Below, piece after piece: positions 42,264 through 52,885 of a stretch of DNA of 64,000 nt. Position 1 is the stretch's first letter. Every line of letters starts with the position of its first letter. Below the pieces are notes generated by a model, which worked only from the letters and a program-made list of their open reading frames with translations, did not search any database and was not told the origin of the DNA. The stretch lies in the NCBI RefSeq assembly GCF_000599605.1, contig NZ_AZHT01000027.1, positions 1 through 64,000 on the forward strand, in the 5' to 3' direction. The stretch is from Prevotella sp. HJM029 (GTDB lineage: Bacteria > Bacteroidota > Bacteroidia > Bacteroidales > Bacteroidaceae). Both the position numbers and the translations under genes were made by a program.

Positions 42264-44444
42264 ATGAAAAAAGCTGTTACCTTTATTTTCACCCTGCTAT
42301 CGATATTTACACCATTGCAAGCACAGGATTTAAAACCGCTCACCTTAGAAGATTTAAACTTCGGCGGGAAGAATTATTACCGCATGATTCCGCAAAATCG
42401 CTACACCACTTGGTGGGGCGATGTGCTGGTGCGCTTAGATGTTGAAGATTGCTTTGTGGTCGACAAAACTACAGGAAAAGAGACAAAACTCTTTTCTCTA
42501 AACGACCTCAATGCTTGGAGTGGCTCGGAACTCCGACATCTTTACAACCTACAATTCCCCGAACTAAGCAAGACATGGGTGTGGATAAATGATGGAAAGC
42601 ATCGTCGTCTGTTTGATTGGAAAGCGAAAAAGACACTCTGGCAAAGTGATTTAGAAAAAGCAAAACATGCGCAAGCCGAAAGTTTTTCTGCTGTTTCACG
42701 GAACTTAGCCTATGTAAAAGACCATCAATTGCATGTGTTGGATGCCCAAGGAAACAACCGGCAACTGACAACAGATGGCAGCAAAAACATTGTTTATGGC
42801 CAGTCGGTGCATCGCAATGAGTTTGGTATCAACGGCGGACTCTTTTGGAATGGCGATGGAACAAAATTGGCTTTCTATCGCATGGATCAATCTATGGTGG
42901 CCGATTATCCACAAGTTGATATTCCCGAACTCGATTGGAAGCCCAAGGATGGAGAGAGCAGAATGGCCACATTAGACCCTGATCCCTACCCCATGGCAGG
43001 CGAAACATCGCATCAAGTGACCATAGGGGTATATGATGTGAAGACACAAAAGGTGGTTTATTTGCAAACAGCTAATCCTGTTGACCGCTATTTCACCAAC
43101 CTTTCGTGGTCGCCTGATGGGAAAAATATCTATCTCTTTGAGCTCAATCGCGATCAGAACGATTGCCAACTCATTTGCTACGATGCTACAACAGGGCAGA
43201 AATTGCAAGAGGTATACCGCGAAACCGACAGCAAATATGTAGAACCACAACACCCTATTACTTTCCTACCTTGGGATAAAGATAAATTTATTCTGTGGAG
43301 TCAGAAAGATGGTTACACACACCTTTATTTATATAACACTGCAGGAAAGGAATTGAAACAAATCACCAAGGGGCAATGGGTGGTGCTCAATCTTTTGGGC
43401 TTTGATGCCAAACGCAAAGCCATCATCATTGAAAGCAACGAGCTAAGCCCCATACAAAAGAATATTTTCAGCGTTGCTATCAACACAGGAAAACGCACTA
43501 TGATAGATGAAAACGGTGCTGGTTGGCATTCAGGAGCACTCTCTCCAAGTGGGACTTACTTGGTTGACAACTATCAAACGCCAACAACTCCACGCAAGAT
43601 AGCAATTGTTAATACAGAAATTCGCCAACATACAACTTATTTTTCGGCTAATGATCCGTGGCAAGGCTACACTGTCCCCACCTATGAACTGGGTAAAATC
43701 AAGGCTGCCGATGGCGTAACCGACTTGTATTATCGCATGGTGAAGCCCTTAAACTTCGATCCCAATAAGAAATATCCCACCATCGTTTATGTTTATGGCG
43801 GTCCACATGCCCACAATGTGGATGCACGATGGCACTATGGAAGCCGTGGATGGGAGACCTATATGGCCGAAAAAGGCTACCTCTTATTCATCTTAGACAA
43901 CCGTGGAAGCGAACATCGAGGAAAGGCATTCGAGCAAGTTACGTTCCGACAATTGGGCGAAGAAGAGATGAAAGACCAAATGCAAGGTGTGGCATTCCTA
44001 AAATCTCTGCCTTATGTTGATGCTAATCGCATGGGGATTCATGGCTGGAGCTTCGGTGGATTTATGACCATCAACCTCATGACCACCTATCCCGATGTAT
44101 TTAAAGTGGGAGTAGCCGGCGGTCCAGTCATTGATTGGAAATGGTATGAAGTGATGTATGGCGAGCGCTATATGGACACACCACAGACCAATCCCGAAGG
44201 CTATGCTAAATGCAGTCTGTTGCCAAAGGCTAAGAACTTAAAAGGAAAGCTGCAAATTATCATCGGCTTGAACGACCCTGTCGTTGTTCCTCAACATGCG
44301 TTCTCGTTCTTAAAAGCTTGTATTCAAGACGGCACACAACCCGACTTTTTCGTCTATCCCGGTGAGCCCCATAACATGAGAGGCCACCAAAGTGTGCACC
44401 TCCACGAGCGAATCAGTCAATATTTCTTTGATTATTTAAAATAA
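42264..44444 (+). CDS. Dipeptidyl peptidase IV-type S9 serine protease
   Basis: 726 residues from [20 protein letters not shown], a Sec signal, so exported. A beta-propeller domain (residues about 90-450, with [14 protein letters not shown] and [17 protein letters not shown]) precedes an alpha/beta hydrolase with [10 protein letters not shown] (nucleophile Ser596), GLNDPVV (Asp671) and GEPHNMRG (His703), the S9B order. It removes dipeptides, often after proline, from peptides in the periplasm. It is separated from the rRNA methyltransferase by 1 bp and followed 7 bp later by purD. Confidence 0.95.
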   Translation: MKKAVTFIFTLLSIFTPLQAQDLKPLTLEDLNFGGKNYYRMIPQNRYTTWWGDVLVRLDVEDCFVVDKTTGKETKLFSLNDLNAWSGSELRHLYNLQFPELSKTWVWINDGKHRRLFDWKAKKTLWQSDLEKAKHAQAESFSAVSRNLAYVKDHQLHVLDAQGNNRQLTTDGSKNIVYGQSVHRNEFGINGGLFWNGDGTKLAFYRMDQSMVADYPQVDIPELDWKPKDGESRMATLDPDPYPMAGETSHQVTIGVYDVKTQKVVYLQTANPVDRYFTNLSWSPDGKNIYLFELNRDQNDCQLICYDATTGQKLQEVYRETDSKYVEPQHPITFLPWDKDKFILWSQKDGYTHLYLYNTAGKELKQITKGQWVVLNLLGFDAKRKAIIIESNELSPIQKNIFSVAINTGKRTMIDENGAGWHSGALSPSGTYLVDNYQTPTTPRKIAIVNTEIRQHTTYFSANDPWQGYTVPTYELGKIKAADGVTDLYYRMVKPLNFDPNKKYPTIVYVYGGPHAHNVDARWHYGSRGWETYMAEKGYLLFILDNRGSEHRGKAFEQVTFRQLGEEEMKDQMQGVAFLKSLPYVDANRMGIHGWSFGGFMTINLMTTYPDVFKVGVAGGPVIDWKWYEVMYGERYMDTPQTNPEGYAKCSLLPKAKNLKGKLQIIIGLNDPVVVPQHAFSFLKACIQDGTQPDFFVYPGEPHNMRGHQSVHLHERISQYFFDYLK

Positions 44445-44451
44445 CCCTATC

Positions 44452-45720
44452 ATGAAGTTGTTATTAATAGGAGCAGGAGGCCGCGAGCATGCCTTAGCTT
44501 GGAAAATGGCTCAAAGCCCACAATGTGATAAACTTTATATTGCACCAGGCAATGCTGGCACGAAGAATTGCGGAGAGAACGTACCCATTTCCGTCAACGA
44601 CTTTGAAAAGTTGAAAGCCTTTTGCGTCGATAATCAGGTTGATATGGTTGTCGTTGGACCTGAGGATCCTTTAGTAAATGGCATCTATGATGACTTCAAA
44701 GCTGATGTACGCACAAAAAACATTCCCGTAATTGGACCATCAAAAGCTGGTGCAATGCTCGAAGGTAGCAAGGATTTTGCAAAAGCTTTCATGCAACGCC
44801 ACAACATTCCCACCGCAAAATATAAAACCATCAGCAAAGACAATCTTGAAGAAGGCCTGCAATTCCTCTCCGAGTTGCAAGCTCCTTACGTGCTAAAGGC
44901 CGATGGTTTGTGCGCGGGGAAAGGCGTTTTAATCTTGCCCACATTAGAAGAAGCACAAAAGGAACTGCGCGAAATGCTCGAAGGCATGTTTGGTAATGCC
45001 AGCACCCACGTAGTGATTGAGGAGTTTTTGAGTGGTATAGAATGCAGTGTTTTCGTGCTCACTGATGGAAAAAACTATCAAATCCTGCCAGAAGCAAAAG
45101 ACTACAAACGCATTGGCGAACACGACACAGGACTAAACACAGGAGGAATGGGTAGCATATCGCCAGTTCCCTTCGCCACAAAAGACTGGATGCAAAAGGT
45201 GGAAGAGCGCATCATTCGCCCAACGATTGCTGGTCTGAAGCAAGAGCACATCGACTATAAAGGATTTATATTCTTCGGGCTCATCAATGTAAAGGGCAAT
45301 CCAATGGTCATAGAATATAACTGCCGCATGGGCGATCCTGAGACAGAAAGCGTGATGTTGCGCATCAAAAGTGACTTAGTAGATTTGTTTAATGGTGTGG
45401 CCGAAGGCAATTTAAATACACGAACACTCACCTTTGACGAGCGTGCAGCTGTTTGTGTGATGCTTGTAAGTGGAGGTTACCCAGGGCATTATCAAAAAGG
45501 ATTTCCCATACACGGACTTAAAGACACTCGTGAAAGTGTCATCTTCCACAGCGGAACGGCCGAACAAAAAAACGAGATAGTAACCCATGGTGGGCGCGTG
45601 TTGGCCATTTCCTCCTATGGTAAAGATAAAGAAGAGGCACTTCAGAAAAGCTTTGCAACGGCACAGAAGATAACGTTTGAAGGCAAATATTTCAGAAGTG
45701 ATATTGGAAAAGATTTGTAA
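44452..45720 (+). CDS. purD: Phosphoribosylamine--glycine ligase
   Basis: 422 residues, the standard GARS length. [20 protein letters not shown] at the start, the ATP-grasp domain with [40 protein letters not shown] and the metal-binding [14 protein letters not shown]. It catalyses the second step of purine synthesis. The next gene starts directly after its stop codon (45720/45721). Confidence 0.97.
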   Translation: MKLLLIGAGGREHALAWKMAQSPQCDKLYIAPGNAGTKNCGENVPISVNDFEKLKAFCVDNQVDMVVVGPEDPLVNGIYDDFKADVRTKNIPVIGPSKAGAMLEGSKDFAKAFMQRHNIPTAKYKTISKDNLEEGLQFLSELQAPYVLKADGLCAGKGVLILPTLEEAQKELREMLEGMFGNASTHVVIEEFLSGIECSVFVLTDGKNYQILPEAKDYKRIGEHDTGLNTGGMGSISPVPFATKDWMQKVEERIIRPTIAGLKQEHIDYKGFIFFGLINVKGNPMVIEYNCRMGDPETESVMLRIKSDLVDLFNGVAEGNLNTRTLTFDERAAVCVMLVSGGYPGHYQKGFPIHGLKDTRESVIFHSGTAEQKNEIVTHGGRVLAISSYGKDKEEALQKSFATAQKITFEGKYFRSDIGKDL

Positions 45721-46662
45721 ATGGTAAAGAAAAGAAGACAAGAAAAGATCGTTAACAGCCGACTGCTATTCCCCATCATCTTGATTTATAGCACCCTTCT
45801 CATAGCGTTAATGTGGAATAGCCAGCCACAAATGTGGATGCAAGGGCTCAGCATTGCATCCACAACCCTTTTCATGCTCGCACTCAACAACCGCTATGCA
45901 CTGCTACGCGTGTATAGCCGTATGGTTTCTATTGCCTATTTAGTGTTGTCGATGATGCTCTTGCAAGAACCATTCGGCTTAGCCGAGAGCATCATCCCGG
46001 TGTGTTTCGCGGCCTTTTTCTTTATTCTTTTCAATGCCTACCAAGACCGACAACAGGCTGGAACCATCTTCTATGCCTTTAGTTTTATCGGTGTTTCAAG
46101 CATCTTCTGTCCTCAAATTCTCTATTTTGTACCCCTATTTTGGTTCATTCTCATCGTCTTTATCCTGGCTTTTAGTTTCCGCACTTTCATCGCCTCAATC
46201 TTAGGTCTGCTGCTACCTTATTGGTTTCTTGCAGGCTACTATTGTTATAAAGGTACACCTGCCCAGATTATATCACACATCACAGCGATAGTACAAACTA
46301 AAGATTTCTTCCATTACACCATCATCAACGAGCACCAATGGGTGAATCTTGCTGTGGTTACGCTCTTGAGCATCGTGGGCACCATACATTTTTTGCGCAA
46401 CAGTTATTTAGACAAAATCAAAACACGCATGCTCTATGAAGCCTTCATGATAATTCAATTGGGTTGCATCGGCTTCATTATCTTGTTGCCCGAATACGTA
46501 ACATTGGGATTAAAACTTATGACGATTCCAACTGCAATTCTCATAGCTCACTTCCTAAGCTTAACTCACACGTGGTTTACCAACATTGCATTCCAAGCCA
46601 TTGTAGTCTTGCTTCTCCTCCTCACAATTTATAATTTATGGATTCCATCATTACTTTTTTAA
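45721..46662 (+). CDS. Polytopic membrane protein of unknown function
   Basis: 313 residues with about 8-9 hydrophobic segments (for example LLFPIILIYSTLLIALMW, ASILGLLLPYWFLAGYY, AIVVLLLLLTIYNLWIPSLLF). I see no known catalytic motif. It abuts purD and overlaps the next gene by 25 bp, so the three are co-transcribed. Family not recognised. Confidence 0.75.
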   Translation: MVKKRRQEKIVNSRLLFPIILIYSTLLIALMWNSQPQMWMQGLSIASTTLFMLALNNRYALLRVYSRMVSIAYLVLSMMLLQEPFGLAESIIPVCFAAFFFILFNAYQDRQQAGTIFYAFSFIGVSSIFCPQILYFVPLFWFILIVFILAFSFRTFIASILGLLLPYWFLAGYYCYKGTPAQIISHITAIVQTKDFFHYTIINEHQWVNLAVVTLLSIVGTIHFLRNSYLDKIKTRMLYEAFMIIQLGCIGFIILLPEYVTLGLKLMTIPTAILIAHFLSLTHTWFTNIAFQAIVVLLLLLTIYNLWIPSLLF

Positions 46663-47867
46663 TTGATTGGGGAGCATGGGGTATGCTCTTTTCAGCCTTC
46701 TTAGCAGGCAGTTTCTTACCTTTTAGCAGTGAAGCAGTCATGTTAGGACTGCTGGCTGCAGGTGTACATCCATGGCCGCTCATCCTCTATGGCACCGTGG
46801 GAAACGTGGCTGGAGGCCTCTTTAATTATGCCATAGGGCGACAAGGGCGATTGGACTGGATTGAAAAATACCTGCACGTGAAACCCGAGAAGTTGCAACG
46901 TGCACAACGATTCATGGGTGAACGGGGTGCACTGATGGGCTTTTTTGCTTTCCTTCCATTCATTGGAAGTGCCATCACCATTGCGTTAGGACTGATGCGT
47001 GCCAACCTTTTACTATCGACACTCAGTATCACTGCAGGAAAATTCCTGCGCTATGTGCTGTTGGCCATGTCAACAGTTTCGCTCACTGCCTGCACAAATC
47101 CCACAGCCAAGTCTACACAAACGCTGATGGTTTCGATTGAACCACTACGCTATTTCGCCGAAGAAATAGCTGGTAATCGTTTTCAGGTAACCACGATGAT
47201 ACCTCAAAACAGCAATCCCGAAACCTATGAACCCACCGCACAACAAATGATTGCGCTCAACGAGAGTCGGCTATTTTTCATGGTAGGTGAGATTGGATTC
47301 GAACGCACCTGGTCGAAACGATTGCAGCAAAACGCTCCTCAAACAACGTTTGTCAACACCTCCAATGGCATCAAACTGATAGCACATGGACACGGCATCA
47401 GCGATCCCCACACATGGATGAGTTGTCAAAACGCAAACATCATTGCGCGCAACATGCTACAAGCACTCATCCAGTGCTCGCCTAAAGACAGCAGCTATTT
47501 TGCAAAGAACTTTCAACAGTTGCAACAAACGATTACACAAACTCAACAAACCCTTGTGGCAATGCTGCAAGGCAAGCACTCTACCTTCCTCATCTACCAT
47601 CCTTCACTCTCCTATTTTGCCCACGAATATGGTCTGCAACAGCTCACCATCGAAGAAGAAGGACGCGAGCCCAGCGCCCTGCAACTACAACAACTCATTA
47701 AGACAGCGCACTTGAAAAAGCCTCGCGTGCTCTTCATGCAAAAAGAGTTTGCCAATCGAAATATTCACGTTGTAGCTGAGAGCACCCACACTAAAATCGT
47801 TGAAATCAATCCACTGTCCTACCAATGGCCGCAAGAAATGCGCCACATCGCACAAGCCCTACAATGA
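46638..47867 (+). CDS. Fusion of YqaA/DedA-like membrane domain with zinc-binding ZnuA-like lipoprotein domain
   Basis: 409 residues. Residues about 1-140 are a YqaA/VTT-type membrane domain (WGMLFSAFLAGSFLPFSSEA, MLGLLAAGVHPWP, GNVAGGLFNYAIGRQG, GERGALMGFFAFLPFIGSAI, AGKFLRYVLLA). Without a frameshift this runs into STVSLTAC with Cys152 and a substrate-binding lipoprotein domain of zinc/manganese ABC transporters: SIEPLRYFAEEIAGN, PETYEPTAQQ, HGHGISDPHTW with the metal His residues, and a C-terminal ADXREINPL-like EINPLS. A shorter start at Met144 would leave only 9 residues before Cys152, too short for a signal, so a real fusion is most likely. The ZnuC-like ATPase gene overlaps by ATGA. 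Confidence 0.85.
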   Translation: MDSIITFLIDWGAWGMLFSAFLAGSFLPFSSEAVMLGLLAAGVHPWPLILYGTVGNVAGGLFNYAIGRQGRLDWIEKYLHVKPEKLQRAQRFMGERGALMGFFAFLPFIGSAITIALGLMRANLLLSTLSITAGKFLRYVLLAMSTVSLTACTNPTAKSTQTLMVSIEPLRYFAEEIAGNRFQVTTMIPQNSNPETYEPTAQQMIALNESRLFFMVGEIGFERTWSKRLQQNAPQTTFVNTSNGIKLIAHGHGISDPHTWMSCQNANIIARNMLQALIQCSPKDSSYFAKNFQQLQQTITQTQQTLVAMLQGKHSTFLIYHPSLSYFAHEYGLQQLTIEEEGREPSALQLQQLIKTAHLKKPRVLFMQKEFANRNIHVVAESTHTKIVEINPLSYQWPQEMRHIAQALQ

Positions 47868-48562
47868 GTCAGCCCATCATCCAAATCCAAAAACTCACGG
47901 CCGCCTATGCACAAAAGACCGTGCTCCGCAATGTATCGCTCACCATTTACGACGACGATTACTTAGGTATCATAGGCCCTAATGGCGGCGGAAAGACCAC
48001 GCTCATGAAGCTTATCTTGGGCATGATGAAACCACAGAGCGGAACCATCACCTATTTCAAACAAGGGAAATGCGTCAAACAAATCCGCATGGGCTACCTA
48101 CCGCAATACACCAATATCGACAAGCACTTTCCCATTGTTGTGAATGACGCAGTGCTTTCGGGCGTCAAAAAACCACTTTTCAAGAGCTATACCGCGCAAC
48201 AACGGCAGCAAGCCTTGCAAACCCTGCAACAAATGGAACTTGCCGACTTGCAACAACGCCCCATAGGCCAGCTCAGTGGCGGCCAAATACAGCGCGTGTT
48301 ACTCGCACGTGCCATTGTTGAAAAGCCCGATGTGCTGATTCTTGATGAGCCAAACACCTATATAGACAAGCGATTTCAAGAACAGATGTATCAGATGTTG
48401 GCCGACCTCAATCAGCAATGTGCCATCATAATGGTAAGTCACGACATTGCCGAAACAGTGCACTATGCCAAGCACATCGCTTGCGTGAACGAGACATTGT
48501 ATTACCATCCCACAACCAACATCCCTCAAGATAAGCTCGAAGAGCACTTTCTGCATATTTGA
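47864..48562 (+). CDS. znuC: Metal ABC transporter ATP-binding protein (ZnuC-like)
   Basis: 232 residues from MSQPIIQIQKL. Walker A GIIGPNGGGKTTLMKL, signature LSGGQIQRVLLARAI and Walker B PDVLILDEPNTYID identify an ABC ATPase. The D-loop and H-loop (VSHDI) follow. Size and YLPQYTNIDKHFP resemble the Zn/Mn family. It overlaps the YqaA-ZnuA fusion by 4 bp, so the pair supplies ATPase and binding protein, but no permease (ZnuB) is encoded in the following 350 bp. Confidence 0.88.
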   Translation: MSQPIIQIQKLTAAYAQKTVLRNVSLTIYDDDYLGIIGPNGGGKTTLMKLILGMMKPQSGTITYFKQGKCVKQIRMGYLPQYTNIDKHFPIVVNDAVLSGVKKPLFKSYTAQQRQQALQTLQQMELADLQQRPIGQLSGGQIQRVLLARAIVEKPDVLILDEPNTYIDKRFQEQMYQMLADLNQQCAIIMVSHDIAETVHYAKHIACVNETLYYHPTTNIPQDKLEEHFLHI

Positions 48563-48908
48563 AGTTCCAAACCTGTCAAGGCATAGATGCAAGCTGCTCT
48601 GAACATCTGCGCTCCCATCCACATCCAAATCCTTTTCGTTTTTTCATAGAAAACGCACTATCTGCAAACATTGAGCTGTAAAAAGAGCAACAAGCCTATT
48701 CCGCAATTACAAAAATGGGCGCTTTTACAAGCCAATATCTATTAGTTAACAACACAAACAAGCGCAAATTCTACGAAAATCTCTTATAGATAAAGGTACG
48801 CGAGCATGTTTTTTGACGAAAGATGGCCGAAATAATATTTTTATTACTATTTTTGTACCCAATTTGAACAGCATACAAAGAAAATAACTAAAAAAAGAAT
48901 AAATTAAA
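48563..48908. other. Intergenic region with promoter of the ppiD-like gene
   Basis: This 346-bp stretch contains a -7 box at 48848-48855 (TATTTTTG) 54 bp before the ppiD-like ATG. There is no ZnuB-like permease gene and I see no other feature. Confidence 0.55.
48848..48855 (+). promoter_or_regulatory. -7 box (TATTTTTG) of the ppiD-like gene
   Basis: Match to TAnnTTTG with TT at the variable positions, 54 bp upstream of the ATG at 48909. The -33 box is unclear. Confidence 0.5.
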
Positions 48909-51050
48909 ATGGCAGCATTAGGAAAAATCAGAAGTAAAGGTGCCTTGCTGATGGGAATCATCGGCTTGGGCTTGTTTTCCTTCATTGCCGAAGAAGCATT
49001 CCGTTCGTGCGAGTCGTCTCGCAATAACGAACGCCAGCAAATCGGCGAAGTTTTAGGTGAGAAAATCAATGTAAACGATTTCCAGAAATTAGTTGATGAA
49101 TATACCGACGTCATCAAAATGCAACAGGGAACAGATGCATTGAATGATCAACAGCTAAACCAAGTAAAAGATATGGTTTGGAACACCTATATCCAAACCA
49201 AGATTGTGGAGAACGAAGCAAAGAAATTGGGCTTACGCGTCACCGATGAAGAGTTACAAAATGTACTAAAACAAGGCACCAACCCCATGCTGATGCAGAC
49301 ACCATTTGTGAACCAACAGACAGGTCGTTTCGATGCCAACGCATTGCAGAAGTTCTTAGCTGAATACGACACGCAACGCAATGCCAATCCGCAGATGGCA
49401 CAACAATATGAAACCATCTACAAATATTGGACATTCATTGAAAAGACATTGCGCCAGCAACTCTTGGCACAAAAATATCAGGCACTGTTAGCACATTGCA
49501 TCTTGTCGAACCCTGTGGCAGCGAAGATGGCATTCAACGAAGAAAATCAGGAAAGCCAAATTCAATTGGCTGCCTTCCCTTATAGCACCATTCAAGACGA
49601 TAAGGTGAAAATCAGTGACAGCGATTTGAAAGAAAAATACAATGAGCTAAAGCCGCGTTTCCGCCAATATGTGGAAAGCCGCGACATCAAATACATTGAC
49701 ATTCAGGTGACACCTTCACAGGCCGACCGCGCTGCTTTGCAAAAAGAATTTGCAGGCTATGCCCATGATTTGGCTACAGCAGAAGACCCAGCCAACGTTG
49801 TACGCAAGAGTGCTTCGTTAGTGAATTATCTGGGATTGCCACTCACCAAGGCAGCCTACCCCGCCGATATTGCGGCTAAGCTCGATTCTATGTCAGTTGG
49901 ACAAACCACGGCTGTAACCGAGAACAAGATGGACAACACGCTTAACCTTGTGCGTTTGCTGGCGAAACAGCAATTGCCCGACTCCATTGAATACCGCCAA
50001 ATTCAAGTGGGCGGTGCCAACGTCGACGCAGCACATAAAACAGCAGACTCCATTTACACCGCGCTTTCGGCTGGTGCTGACTTCGAAGTCATCGCAAAGA
50101 AATACGGACAAACAGGGCAAAAGACCTGGTTGACCAGTCAGCAATATCAAGCTGCACCGTCGATGGACAACGACACGCGCAATTATCTCATGGCACTCAA
50201 CACCATGGGCGTAAATCAAATAAAGAACATTGCTATGCCACAAGGCAACATTATTGTGCAGGTGCTCACACGCAAAGGCATGACCGAGAAATATACCGCA
50301 GCCGTTATCAAGAAGCAGATTGAGTTCTCAAAGGCCACTTATAGTGCGGCTTTCAACAAGTTCTCTGCATTCGTGAGTGCCAATGCAAAGGCCGACGACC
50401 TGTTGAAGAATGCGGCAAAGAGCGGCTATCGGGTGCAAGAGGCACGCGACATCACCACATCGACCCACTATTTGGCTAACATCCATGGTACACGTGATGC
50501 CCTGAAATGGCTCTTCGAAGCCAAACAAGGAGATGCTTCACAAATGTTTGAATGCGGCGACAACGACCACTTGCTCATTGCAGTGCTCACGAAAATCAAT
50601 CCTGTGGGCTATCGCGATTTAGACGACGCGCAAGTGAAAGACGTGGTGCGCGCCGAGGTGTTGAAGGACAAGAAGGCCGACATGCTCAAACAAAAGTTGC
50701 AAGGTGTGAACAGCATTGCTGCGGCTAAGGCAAAAGGTGGTCAGGTGATGGACATCAACCAAATCACTTTCGCTGCACCGGTCTTCGTTACAGCGTTAGG
50801 AGTGAGCGAGCCAGCCTTGAGCGGTGCCGTTTATGCTACGGCTAAAGGTAAATTCACAACACAACCTGTGCAAGGCAATGCCGCCGTTTACGTGTTCCAA
50901 GTAACCAATAAAGCTATGCGTCCTGGCAAGTTTAATGATAATGTTATGGAGCAGAAACTGCGTCAACAAGCATTGCAGAATGCAGGCAACTTTATGAATG
51001 AACTCTACCTTAATGCCAACGTGGTAGACAACCGTTATCTATTCTTCTAA
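48909..51050 (+). CDS. PpiD-like peptidyl-prolyl isomerase/chaperone (SurA N-domain type)
   Basis: 713 residues with one N-terminal membrane anchor (GALLMGIIGLGLFSFIAEE) and a periplasmic part: a SurA-like N-terminal chaperone domain (LNQVKDMVWNTYIQTKIVEN, LGLRVTDEELQNVLKQG), a parvulin-like segment (IEYRQIQVGGANVDAAHKTA, GADFEVIAKKYGQTG) and a second chaperone half. In the family it helps exported outer-membrane proteins fold. A single gene with its own promoter. Confidence 0.88.
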   Translation: MAALGKIRSKGALLMGIIGLGLFSFIAEEAFRSCESSRNNERQQIGEVLGEKINVNDFQKLVDEYTDVIKMQQGTDALNDQQLNQVKDMVWNTYIQTKIVENEAKKLGLRVTDEELQNVLKQGTNPMLMQTPFVNQQTGRFDANALQKFLAEYDTQRNANPQMAQQYETIYKYWTFIEKTLRQQLLAQKYQALLAHCILSNPVAAKMAFNEENQESQIQLAAFPYSTIQDDKVKISDSDLKEKYNELKPRFRQYVESRDIKYIDIQVTPSQADRAALQKEFAGYAHDLATAEDPANVVRKSASLVNYLGLPLTKAAYPADIAAKLDSMSVGQTTAVTENKMDNTLNLVRLLAKQQLPDSIEYRQIQVGGANVDAAHKTADSIYTALSAGADFEVIAKKYGQTGQKTWLTSQQYQAAPSMDNDTRNYLMALNTMGVNQIKNIAMPQGNIIVQVLTRKGMTEKYTAAVIKKQIEFSKATYSAAFNKFSAFVSANAKADDLLKNAAKSGYRVQEARDITTSTHYLANIHGTRDALKWLFEAKQGDASQMFECGDNDHLLIAVLTKINPVGYRDLDDAQVKDVVRAEVLKDKKADMLKQKLQGVNSIAAAKAKGGQVMDINQITFAAPVFVTALGVSEPALSGAVYATAKGKFTTQPVQGNAAVYVFQVTNKAMRPGKFNDNVMEQKLRQQALQNAGNFMNELYLNANVVDNRYLFF

Positions 51051-51079
51051 AAATTACTCACATTTAAATTATAAGCAAT

Positions 51080-51406
51080 ATGGATGCAAATTTATTATTA
51101 TCAACCTACGGAAAGTACTTCCCTCAGGAGCGCTTCGCCGATGTAAAAACCATTCTTGAGAACATGAGCGAGGACAAACAAGCAACCCTTGCCATGGCTG
51201 AATTTAAAGATCCCACTATAAGTCTCATCATCTCACTTTTAGGCGGTGGGTTAGGAATTGACCGTTTTTACATTGGTGATACTGGATTGGGTATTGCCAA
51301 ACTCCTCACCTGTGGTGGATTAGGCATTTGGAGCATCATCGATTGGTTCTTAATCATGAGCGCTGTTCGTGAAAAGAATTTCCAAAAGCTCCTTGCATTG
51401 GTTTAA
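51080..51406 (+). CDS. TM2 domain protein
   Basis: 108 residues. The second half has the TM2 pattern: SLIISLLGGGLGIDRFYIGD, then GIAKLLTCGGLGIWSIIDWF, two membrane helices with a conserved DRF..G and a DW at the end. The soluble N-terminal part (YFPQERFADVKTILENMSED) is typical of Bacteroidetes members. Function of the family is unknown. It overlaps the next gene by 38 bp. Confidence 0.85.
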   Translation: MDANLLLSTYGKYFPQERFADVKTILENMSEDKQATLAMAEFKDPTISLIISLLGGGLGIDRFYIGDTGLGIAKLLTCGGLGIWSIIDWFLIMSAVREKNFQKLLALV

Positions 51407-51797
51407 TATCAAACAAGAGCTGCGCATACTCTTCATGCTGTATTGCGCAGCTTTTTTATGGCTTATCGCACAAGCGATAGGCCATTTTCATGTGGTGGTG
51501 TGTCCGTTTCGGCTCATCACCTCGCTCCCTTGTCCGGCATGCGGCACCACACGCGGCATGCTTTTGCTCGTACAAGGACATGTGCTGGCAGCACTGAGAA
51601 GTAACCTCAACCTGCTCTTCATCGTTCCGGCGATGATGGTCTACACGTTTTCACTCCTTAGTGATGCCTGCTTCAACACCCGTTTTGTGCTGCGAAACTA
51701 CCTGCGATTCCGATTGTTTTTCAGCCATAAAGCGGTCTTAGTTGTGTTTTTCATGTTTGAAACTTTCGTGTGGCTCACCCATTTCGTTTGGAATTGA
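51369..51797 (+). CDS. DUF2752 family membrane protein
   Basis: Up to 142 residues. The motif CPFRLITSLPCPACGTTRGM (Cys-Pro...Cys-Pro-x-Cys-Gly-x-T-R) is the DUF2752 signature, followed by hydrophobic helices. The start is uncertain: the GTG at 51369 lies inside the TM2 gene, while an ATG at 51435 gives a shorter protein with the motif intact. TM2 and DUF2752 genes are often neighbours in Bacteroidetes, so they may act together in the inner membrane. Confidence 0.75.
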   Translation: MKRISKSSLHWFNIKQELRILFMLYCAAFLWLIAQAIGHFHVVVCPFRLITSLPCPACGTTRGMLLLVQGHVLAALRSNLNLLFIVPAMMVYTFSLLSDACFNTRFVLRNYLRFRLFFSHKAVLVVFFMFETFVWLTHFVWN

Positions 51798-51825
51798 AGG
51801 GCGAGCCGCACAAAAGCAGTGGGCA

Positions 51826-52653
51826 TTAACGTTGCACAAGCGCTAATGCCTGCGCCATCTCTTGCTGCAATTTCTGGGCAGCCGCCGCAGCCGCTTCGGC
51901 AAAATCGTGACCGGTGCCGGCGTAAAGAATGCCGCGCGAGGAGTTGACCAACAGACCGCAATCTTTCGTCATGCCATATTTGCACACCTCTTGCAAACTT
52001 CCACCCTGCGCACCTACGCCGGGAACCAACAGAAAATGATGGGGAACAACACGGCGAATGTCTTCGAACAGTTTGCCTTGCGTGGCCCCCACAACATACA
52101 TCAGATGCTCATCCGAGCTCCACGCCTGACTGGTTTCCAACACTTTCTCAAACAAACGCTGCCCCGTGGTGAGCGGCGCAAATTGAAAATCCTTGCTGCC
52201 CGGATTGCTGGTGAGCGCCAACACAATCACCCACTTTCCAGGATAACCCAAGAAAGGTTTCACACTATCTTCGCCCATATAGGGTGCCACGGTCAACGCA
52301 TCTACGGCATAGGTTTCGAAAAATGTTTTGGCATAGCGCGTACTGGTGTTACCGATATCGCCGCGCTTGGCATCGGCAATAACGAAATGCTTTGGATAGT
52401 GCACCTTTAGATAGTCGATAGTGCGTTCAAAAGCTTGCAATCCCTTCAGTCCATAGCACTCATAAAAAGCCAAGTTGGGCTTATAGGCCACACAAAAAGG
52501 TGCCGTTGCATCGATAATTGCCTTGTTAAATTCGAAGATAGGGTCGTCAGATGCCTGCAAATGTGCGGGGATTTTTTCCACATCGGTATCCAAACCGACA
52601 CAGAGAAACGACTTCTTTTGAAAAATCTGAGTAATAAGTTCTTGTCTATTCAT
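51826..52653 (-). CDS. pyrF: Orotidine 5'-phosphate decarboxylase
   Basis: 275 residues from [15 protein letters not shown], the longer type 2 form. [14 protein letters not shown] at the start, [20 protein letters not shown] with the catalytic Lys-Asp network, [20 protein letters not shown] and the closing [13 protein letters not shown]. It makes UMP from OMP in pyrimidine synthesis. An upstream in-frame Met at 52713 would put the start in the promoter. In relatives pyrF follows prfA directly; here three genes separate them. Confidence 0.96.
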   Translation of the reverse strand: MNRQELITQIFQKKSFLCVGLDTDVEKIPAHLQASDDPIFEFNKAIIDATAPFCVAYKPNLAFYECYGLKGLQAFERTIDYLKVHYPKHFVIADAKRGDIGNTSTRYAKTFFETYAVDALTVAPYMGEDSVKPFLGYPGKWVIVLALTSNPGSKDFQFAPLTTGQRLFEKVLETSQAWSSDEHLMYVVGATQGKLFEDIRRVVPHHFLLVPGVGAQGGSLQEVCKYGMTKDCGLLVNSSRGILYAGTGHDFAEAAAAAAQKLQQEMAQALALVQR

Positions 52654-52671
52654 ACGCTTACGAGTTTTGTT

Positions 52672-52679
52672 CAAAGGTA
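52672..52679 (-). promoter_or_regulatory. -7 box (TACCTTTG) of pyrF
   Basis: Minus-strand TACCTTTG 19 bp upstream of the pyrF ATG at 52653. This supports the 52653 start over 52713. Confidence 0.6.
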
Positions 52680-52813
52680 ATAAGAAAATGTGGACAAACG
52701 AAATTCTACTCACACAATCCAGCTACAATATACAAAAGTGTCTACAAACGATGGGCATAAAGGCTAAGTTTATATCAATTATGATAGTAGAACCATTAAA
52801 AAAAATAAAATTC

Positions 52814-52845
52814 TTTGCATGCTATTTTTCCTTTCTCTATCTTTG
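52814..52845 (+). promoter_or_regulatory. Promoter of the 52886 gene
   Basis: -33 TTTG (52814-52817) and -7 TATCTTTG (52838-52845) separated by 20 bp. The -7 box is 41 bp before the ATG at 52886. Confidence 0.7.
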
Positions 52846-52885
52846 CCACATCAATTAGATTGTATTTAAAATAGCATTAGAACGT

